DNA of 64,000 nucleotides, from positions 61,015,783 to 61,079,782 of the forward strand of contig CM057228.1 of the NCBI GenBank assembly GCA_029891385.1, written 5' to 3'. Origin of the DNA: Erythroxylum novogranatense. Lineage: Eukaryota; Streptophyta; Magnoliopsida; Malpighiales; Erythroxylaceae. Positions 57,135 to 64,000 of the stretch are shown piece by piece (position 1 is the first letter of the stretch; each line of letters starts with the position of its first letter). Below the pieces are notes generated by a model. It did not search any database, had not been told where the DNA came from, and saw only the letters and a list, made by a program, of their open reading frames with translations. The position numbers were made by a program, and so were the translations under genes.

Positions 57135-58107
57135 TTTCTCTCCTCCTTAATAAATTTCATCCTCGAAATTTTTATATGTTTGATCAAACAGGCATGGGTA
57201 TGTTTCCTATTATGCTCCTCCATTTCTCATTCAACTTCATCACTGAAATAATTTGTTCCAAATTACTACAGTCGATAGACTCAATAGGTCTTTCAATTAC
57301 TTATTCAGATATCACACTAAGTTAACTATTTTCTTGATATGTTTCAGATTACTCATAATTTCACTTCTGATCTCAATAACACATATATTGGATTATAACA
57401 ATATTTCCTAAACATATCCATGTAACACTGTGTGAATCTGAAACATCTTTCATTGATAATACTAACTCATAAGTCAATGGTCCTATTCTTATGATAAATT
57501 CATATGGACCAACTTATGTCAAGCTTACCACCCTTTTTCCTAACCTCAACACATCTTTATCTCTATCTAAGCACACCTTGGTAAGGTGATACTCTTAGAA
57601 GTATTGCATTTTTTGCTTAATATTTCACAGCCCTTTAGTGCTAATACAATTAACTCTTGCATCTGTCTCACTATATTCCATATGTCCGATGTTAATCCAC
57701 CTAACTCATTTATCTTTCTTGAATCACTTAACTCCTATTATAGATTCATTTCACTCATCAACAGTATCTCAAAACAAGTTTGGTCTTTTACCATGCCTTT
57801 TCAATGTAAGGATGAATGAATCCTTTTTGTCATACAATGCCTTATATAGTATTCTAATGATGTTAATATGATAATGATAGTTATGCCTATAGTCAATTAA
57901 AACTATACATTAATCTCATATTCCTATGAACTCCAAAATATAAGCTTTAAGCATATCTCCAGTAGTTAAGACTGTAGGCAATTCAAACATTCAGTCACTT
58001 AATTCTACATTCTGAGTAGTTAAGTACTATTTTGGCGTATTCCTACTAGGATGTATAGCTTAGGTTGTTACTTGTGCTTTCTCTAGTAATCTCTTTTCTC
58101 AATCATC
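57135..58107 (-). pseudogene. Element K pol 3' end, strongly decayed
   Basis: Minus strand. The purine tract GGAGGAGAGAAA precedes the LTR. Upstream come remains of the pol end: a HLFDQ-type stretch near 57180, and a RKKGGKLDI segment near 57535-57480 that fits the [14 protein letters not shown] region of integrase. The rest up to the start of I cannot be aligned by eye. Frames are full of stops. Confidence 0.6.
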
Positions 58108-59086
58108 TGTTGAGTCAAAATGAATTTACATATATATGATTTTGATGAATAACAAAGAAGAAGAAAAAAGCAGATGCAGGATGAATAACAAAGAAGTTAA
58201 AAAGTAGACGTAGAAGTTAAAAAGTAGACGCAGAAGTTGAAAAGAAGACGCAAAAAGAAAAGCAGACGTAGAAGTTGAAAAGCAAATGCAGAAATGAAAA
58301 ACAGACGGAGAAGTAAAAAACAATAGACGCAGAAAAGCAGACGCAGAATTCAAAAGCAGAATAACAAAAGCAGACGCAGAATTCAAAAGCAGACGCAAGA
58401 GTCAGTTTGAATTAGTTACAGAACTCAACTAATTAACTGTTTCTTTCAAGATTCAAGAAACAAGATTCAAGAAGCAAGATTCAAGAAGAAAGAGTCAAGA
58501 AGCAGTTGCAGACGAAGGCTGTATATATGAGTCGAAGTCGAAGATTGCAAAGTTAGTTGAAAGATAGTTGACTTATGTATACACGAACGAAAACGGCTTG
58601 TTTGTGAGATTATTGTGCGAATTAGCTAAGAGCTAGTATTACTGTAACAGAGTTCAAACACTTTTGTATGAAAGTAGTACAGATAGCCTGTAGAGGGTAA
58701 AAGTAAAAGAATACTGAGTGTAGAGACCTGGAGAGGCTCATAAAGAATACTTGTAAACGTTGAAGAGATAGTGAAATCTCAGAAAGACTTCTGAGAACTG
58801 GACGTAGCCCACGGTTTGGGGTGAACCAGTATAAAATTGTTGTGTCAACTTCTCTCTGCTCTATCTTTCTTTAAGTTCAAAGTTTTGTTATTACTTAGAT
58901 TTCAAAACAAGTTTTCCAAGTTTTGATTATTTCGAACTTAAGTTTCTGAGAAAAGAACTTGTTTTTAACAAAAAGTTTTATTGGAAAGATTTTTTAAAAA
59001 AAGGGGAATACACAATTCAACCCCCCCCCTTCTCGTGTATTCATATATCGTATTATAAGCATTGTCATAACGTATGATTCACTTCA
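58108..59086 (+). repeat. Element I 5' LTR
   Basis: Starts TGTTGAGTC and ends in CACTTCA two bases before the primer site. The start is chosen by the TGTTG form and by the end of K-like sequence; there is no partner LTR in the window to prove it. It contains a tandem-repeat block at 58165-58400. Confidence 0.7.
58165..58400. repeat. Tandem GCAGACGCAGAA repeats in element I LTR
   Basis: About twelve variants of an aaaaGCAGACGCAGAAgtt unit. AGACG starts at 58206, 58226, 58246, 58264, 58303, 58325, 58339, 58372 and 58391; other copies are mutated. The common period is 18-22 bases. The unit is not palindromic but holds one CpG. Confidence 0.88.
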
Positions 59087-59088
59087 GT

Positions 59089-59100
59089 TGGTATCAGAGC
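59089..59100 (+). promoter_or_regulatory. Element I primer-binding site
   Basis: TGGTATCAGAGC, an exact match to the initiator-Met site. Confidence 0.93.
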
Positions 59101-59143
59101 CTGGTATCCAAGGATCACTGTAGCAAAGTTTGGATCAAAGATA

Positions 59144-59778
59144 ATGGCAGAATCACATATATACATTGCAGAAGGTGCCTCAGTCTCTAGACCTCCAGCA
59201 TTCGATGGAGAAGACAACCATTACTGGAAATATAAAATGCGGCTGTTCATAGAATCTACTCATGTTGACCTTTGGGATGTGATAGAGAATGGACCATATA
59301 CACTAGTAGATGAAGATGGAAATCTTATTCCACGGACCAGATGGACGGCTGACCAAAAGACGAGAATTCAACTAAACTCTAAGGCGAAATTTTTCTTGAC
59401 GTGTGCCCTAAGCAGGAGTGAGTATGACAAAGTCCACGGATGCGACACTGCGAAGGAGATGTGGGACACATTGTCCATCACTCATGAAGGCACAAACCAA
59501 GTCAAAGAATCCAAGATAAGCATTCTTGTGCACCAATATGAGCTTTTCATGATGAAAGATGAAGAATCTATTAATCAAATGTTTGGAAGATTTCAAACAA
59601 TCGTCAATGGATTGAAAGCCCTTGGAAGAACGTACAATAACCAAGACCACATATGAAAGATCTTAAGAAGTCTTCCGAAGAGGTAGAGACCAAAATTTAC
59701 GGCGGTGCAGGAAGCTAAGGATTTGAGCGTGTTAAAGCTTGACGAGTTGCTTGGATCACTGAAGATTCATGAAGTAAA
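59144..59778 (+). pseudogene. gag: Element I gag, N-terminal part
   Basis: It starts at the ATG at 59144, 43 bases after the primer site. Sirevirus-type capsid motifs are RPPAFDGEDNHYWKYKM, AKFFLTCALSRSEYDKV, AKEMWDTLSITHEGTNQV and FQTIVNGLKALG. The frame is open to a TGA at 59654 (a CGA to TGA change would explain it), then continues with ILRSLPKR and a TAG at 59684 where tryptophan is expected. J interrupts it at 59779 within the KIHEV region; the last five bases GTAAA are the duplicated target. Confidence 0.9.
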
Positions 59779-61204
59779 TGTTGGATCGCGTACGGTCTGA
59801 GTATTCACAATACACTACGGAAAAACCATACAACAACATGACGTATAATCGAAAATACCAAGGATGTATGAAAATACCTTGTTTTCGTGAATAGGTTGCT
59901 TCTTTTTTCGGATTTCAAGACACTGCAAATCGCTAATGTCCTCTACCGGTATCCACACGAGCATGCACGATCCGGGCTGCGGCTGTAGTGTGCTAGCACG
60001 TCCTGAAAACACTTTCTGAACGCCGCACGATCGTTCTCTTGGATGGCGGCTAGGGTTTCGTCTTTTCTTCCTTAACCTAATGAGACCTAAGTTTCTCTAT
60101 TTATAGAGAAACCCTAATCTCATTTAGGCTCTATTAAGTTTCGGCCCATTATATCATATATAATAAAAGCCCGACAACTTAATTAAATCCAGCCCAATAA
60201 ATATATCTAAATATATTTATTCAACACCTAATAAATTAGGCCCAAGAGAATAAGCCCAGATCACATCACTCTTTGTATGCGACCACAGCAGGCTCATTTG
60301 ATGTTGGCAATGGGCTTGATTACACTTGAGGCCCATAAGTCATAAGTGGCCTCTAGCAAGACATTATGACTACCCAAATCAAATGAGGATCGATAATCCG
60401 ATTTAACACAGTAACTATGGTTATAGGCTCGATCCTTTGTAACACGATATCAAGATTAATCACAAGGCATGGTACATGTCAACCTTTGATTAATCATAGT
60501 TTTTTGATCCCCAAGTTGACTGATTATAACAAATGAAATTGATGACTCTTCATCAATTCATTTGAGCACGGCCATGCATTTCTTCAGTCACACTTGTCAA
60601 GAGGCCCAATGATATCTCTCTCACTTAAGAGTGGTACAAATCCCATCTACTTCATTTACATCCCTCCGCATGATTCATTTGATGTCCAACATAAGACTAT
60701 TTGTTATTCGGTTAAAAATAACTTAGTTTAATATCAAAACACCAAATTCCTCATGTAGGGAACCATGATGACTTCAGGTCAAAGGACTATAGTCAAAACC
60801 ATATTAAGAATCACTAATGACATGAAACCATGTAGTATTCTTTATGTGGGTCGGTCCAATATATGTTCTCTAACATATATCTATGTTTCTGATTTGATAT
60901 CTCATATCCATGATCAATAAAACATGATCATCAATCAGAACACATACTAGTCTTAATTCATTATTGTTCCACCAATAATGATCGACCAGGGACAGTCTAG
61001 AATAGTGTTATAACGCTTATGGTTTTACTATCAAGTCACATACTTGATGACATAAGTCTAATACTATTCATGGAATGTAAATCACATTACATAAACGAAA
61101 TACATGCATATATGAAACGGAATACCTCATAATATATTATTAACAAATCATAATATTAATACATGAATCACAAATGTTCATTGGCCTAGGGCACACTACT
61201 AACA
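59779..61204 (-). mobile_element. Element J: solo copia LTR inserted in gag of I
   Basis: 1426 bp, TGTTAGTAGTGTGCCC start and GATCCAACA end on the minus strand. It is flanked by GTAAA at 59774-59778 and 61205-61209. No primer site, polypurine tract or coding region is inside, so it is one LTR left by recombination between two. Its start resembles the inner TGTTAGAGTAGTGCCC of G's LTR. It has a single perfect GTGCTAGCAC near 59990 but no palindrome cluster. Confidence 0.93.
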
Positions 61205-62302
61205 GTAAAGCTCGATGCTAAAGACAAGCCCAAATGGGACAAGTCAATAGCATTGAAGGCCGGACAAAAGAATCACAAGACTCAAAGAAGGAGAAAGTCA
61301 TTGAAAGCATTAAAGATTGAAGAATCAAAGAATGATGACTCAAGTGAATAATAACAAGAGTCAAGTGATGAAGATGACGAGTTATCTTTCATTTCTCGGA
61401 AGATAAGATGGATGTGGAAAAAGAAGTCAAAAGGAAGTCAGCTCTTTAAGAAGAATTGCAAAGATGATGGTAAAGTAGAAAAGAAAACTATCATATGCTA
61501 CGAGTGTAATCAACCTGGACATTACAAGTTCGAATGTCTTCCTCTAAAGAAGAAACCAAAGAAGAGTAGAGAAGGCAAGAAAAGCATGATGACAACTTGG
61601 GAAGACCTAGATTCATCAGAGTCAGATACAAGTTCCGAGACATCTGAACATGCAAATATCTGCCTAGTAGTCATGGAAGAAAGTGATGATGAAGTAACTT
61701 CTGAATACGATAACTTGCATGATGCTTATTCAGAACTATTAGAGGATTCTCATGCTATTCTGAAACAGTATAAACTGTTAAAGAAGAAGTATGTAGAAAA
61801 CCTTAAACATACAGAAGAAATAGAGAGAGAAAATATCTGCTTAAAGAAACAAATAGAGGAGAAAAAGAAAGTTGTAGATAAATCTGATGAGATCAATCAG
61901 ATGAAGCTTAGAATTAAGAATCTTTCATCTGATTTAGCTACCTTTACTGAGAGTACAAAGAAAATAAATGAGATGCTAGGAAAATGTAGACATCCGAGTG
62001 ATAAAACCGGATTAGGGTTTACGGGTAATAAGTCACATTATGATAGAAAGCCTTTTTCTCAAAATAAAAGATATTACCAAACACGTATTCATCAACAATC
62101 TAGTAAAAGGCATCAAAGGACTCATTATGTGCATATTACTAACCAGAAAGGACCCAAGAAAATTTCGGTACCAAAAAGTAAAGTAGTTTCTCCTGTAGAT
62201 ATCCTTCCTTCGAAGATGCAACAAGCACCGTTGGTATTTAGACAGTGGTTGCTCGCGATATATGATGGGAAGAAGGTCTATGTTCCTAGATCTTTAGTAT
62301 AA
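61205..62302 (+). pseudogene. gag: Element I gag, C-terminal part
   Basis: It resumes in the frame left at J. Lysine-rich stretches lead to two adjacent TAA at 61349-61354, then DEDDELSFISRKI. From 61412 it is open for 296 codons, with a zinc knuckle CYECNQPGHYKFEC, an acidic stretch, and a predicted coiled-coil (LLKKKYVENLKHTEEIERENICLKK and on, about residues 105-190). The last residues of this frame are not real: the protease is read in another frame over the same bases from about 62232. Confidence 0.85.
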
Positions 62303-64000
62303 AAAGGAAGGATCGGTGACTTTCGGAGACAACCAGCAGGGAAAGATAATTGGAATCGGTAAAATAGGTAAAGATTCCTTTGCATGCATAGATAATGTAC
62401 TGCTTGTTGATGGTCTGAAAAACAATTTGATTAGTGTCAGTCAATTGTGTGATTCTGGTTTCTTAGTCACGTTCAATCAAAATCTTTGTGAAGTCAGAAA
62501 CAAAGATGGGTCTATATTCTTTTCTGCGAAGAGAAGAAATAACCTTTATAAAATTGATTTAGAAGCTTTTCAAAATCAAAATGTTTTATGTTTTTTATCT
62601 TCTGAAGAAGAAAGACTAATCTGGCATAAAAAGCTAGGTCATGTCTCTTTTAAACACATTTCAAAGTTGGCAAAATATGATTTGTTAAGAGGTTTACCAA
62701 AAATGAGTTTTGACAAATAATTTTTCTGTGAAAGTTGTTTGAAAGGGAAACAAGTTAAAACATCGTTTTCTTCTAAAAACTTTGTAACATCTTCTAGACC
62801 TTTAAAGTTATTACAGATGGATTTATTTGGTCCAACTAGGACAATAAGTCTTGGCGGAAAGAAATATGGACTTGTTATTGTTGATGACTTTACTAGGTTT
62901 TGTTGGATATTGTTTTTGTCACACAAAGATGAGTCTTTTAAGTGTTTTAGGACCCTTTCTAGAAAGTTACAAATTGAAAAAGGAGTACCTATAGCCAGTA
63001 TCATGAGTGATCATGGTGGAGAGTTTGAGAATGAGAAGTTTAGATTATTCTGTGAGGAGAATGGAATTTTCCACAATTTCTCTGCTCCCAAGACCCCGCA
63101 ACAGAATGGAGTTGTTGAAAGGAAGAACAGGACGATTCAAGAGATGGCAAGGACTATGCTGTGTGAGATGAATCTTCCTATGTACTTATGGGCAGAAGCT
63201 GTGAATACAGCGTGCTATATTCAGAATAGAATACTGTTGCGACCTCTGTTGAAGAAGACTCCTTATGAGTTATGGAATGGAAGGAGACAGAACATATCTT
63301 ACTTTCATCCATTCGGTTACAAGTGCTCTATTCTGAATACAAAGGAGTTGTTGGATAAGTTCGATTCAAAGACCTATTCAGAAATTTTTCTAGGCTACTC
63401 ATCATCATCTAAGGCATTTCAGGTATATAACCTTATCTCAAAGACAGTTAAGGAAAGAATCCATGTCAAGTTTGATGATCATTCCCAACCCCATAAGGAA
63501 GATGACATGGAGAGTGAAGGTCCTTCAAAGAACTTAGATGATACAACAGAAACTCCATCATTAGGAACTCAAGTAGACAAGGTTGAGGATATTCCAGAAA
63601 CTATTGGATTAAAAAGAGATTGGAAATATAGGAGTTCTCATCTAGAAGAGCTAATTATCGGGGAGACCTCAGAAGGAGTTAGAACAAGGTCCAAATTCAG
63701 AAGAGAAGCTAATGTGACTTTGATCTCTGAAATAGAGCCTAAGAAGATTGAGGAAGCTCTTCAGGACAAAGCTTGGGTTTTATTCATGCAAGAGGAGCTT
63801 AATCAGTTTACTAGGAATAATGTTTGGTCCTTAGTTCTAAAACCCTCGAAGAAATCCATTATAGGAACCAGATGGGTTTTTAAGAATAAGTTAGACGAAT
63901 CAGGTAGAGTGAGTCGAAATAAAGCTAGATTAGTAGCGCAAGGCTATAATCAGCAAGAAGGAATAGACTACAATGAGACATATGCTCCAGTAGCAAAACT
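62232..64000 (+). pseudogene. pol: Element I protease, integrase and start of RT
   Basis: The protease site reads WYLDSGCSR followed by Y in place of H (CAT to TAT). A TAG at 62295 and a TAA at 62718 both fit CAG or CAA decay. Between them are FGDNQQGKIIGIGKIGK and HKKLGH; the CESCLKGK of the zinc domain follows the TAA. From 62721 to the window end the frame is open: integrase core with LLQMDLFGPT, IMSDHGGEFEN and QNGVVERKNRTIQEM, so all three acidic residues are present. The C-terminal HPFGYKCSILN and FLGYSSSSKAFQVYN follow, then a linker, then RT start VWSLVLKPS, RNKARLVAQGYNQQEG and NETYAPVAK. Almost functional in sequence. Confidence 0.9.

Larger units (their letters stand above)
58108..64000 (+). 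mobile_element. Element I: Ty1/copia, Sirevirus-like, runs off the window
   Basis: LTR, primer site, gag (interrupted by J), protease, integrase and start of RT lie on the plus strand. Gag and integrase are clearly copia and resemble C's type, but form another subfamily. It seems the youngest in coding quality: integrase to RT is open from 62721 to the end. The right part and its duplication are outside the window. Confidence 0.9.

Noticed and set aside
58126..58398. Minus-strand ORF of 90 codons with repeated LLLNSASAF-like peptides
   Set aside because: It is a translation of the tandem repeat in the LTR of I.

Overview
The window is plant nuclear DNA consisting of LTR retrotransposons nested inside one another. 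I see no host protein gene, tRNA, rRNA or other cellular gene. The evidence for a plant genome is Ty3/gypsy elements with a C-terminal chromodomain, Ty1/copia elements of Sirevirus-like type, an Athila-like element with a TGGCGCCGTTGCC primer site, initiator-Met primer sites (TGGTATCAGAGC), and long AT-rich LTRs. It looks like pericentromeric or other heterochromatic sequence of an angiosperm; the species cannot be named from the sequence.

Ten elements can be separated. K (gypsy, minus strand, old) is the substrate: LTR pieces at 7435-8799 and 55671-57134, internal remnant 57135-58107. A (gypsy, plus, 1-7434), C (copia, minus, 8800-55665, target-site duplication AACAT) and I (copia, plus, 58108 to the window end) lie in K. 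C is split by D (gypsy, plus, 10338-40290) and E (gypsy, plus, 45123-54464, duplication CTTAT). D is split by F (gypsy LTR, primer site and leader, 13393-34580). F's LTR is split by G (copia, minus, 14561-24233, duplication GATAG) and H (Athila-like, minus, 25327-32858, duplication AGGAG). I carries J, a solo copia LTR (59779-61204, duplication GTAAA). Five intact duplications fix much of the nesting order; the deepest chain is K > C > D > F > G or H.

Coding parts are gag, protease, reverse transcriptase, RNase H, integrase and chromodomain in the usual order for each superfamily. All carry stops, frameshifts or deletions, except the integrase-to-RT stretch of I, which stays open from 62721 to the window end. 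Notable cases are an 836-codon pol ORF of A that lost the integrase catalytic core in frame, and H, which keeps only gag and protease.

The most interesting signal is not a gene. In gypsy elements A, F and K, copia elements C and G, and Athila-like H, the LTR and/or untranslated leader carries a cluster of short CpG-containing palindromes. The palindrome sequence differs between families, but the copies are arranged in pairs with centres 19-22 bp apart (most often 21, two helical turns), the pairs being separated by about 27-32 or 43-53 bp. D and E carry a related, looser array. Two homologous gypsy LTRs (A and F) hold different palindromes at the same place with the same spacing. This looks like a replaceable regulatory cassette under a spacing constraint.
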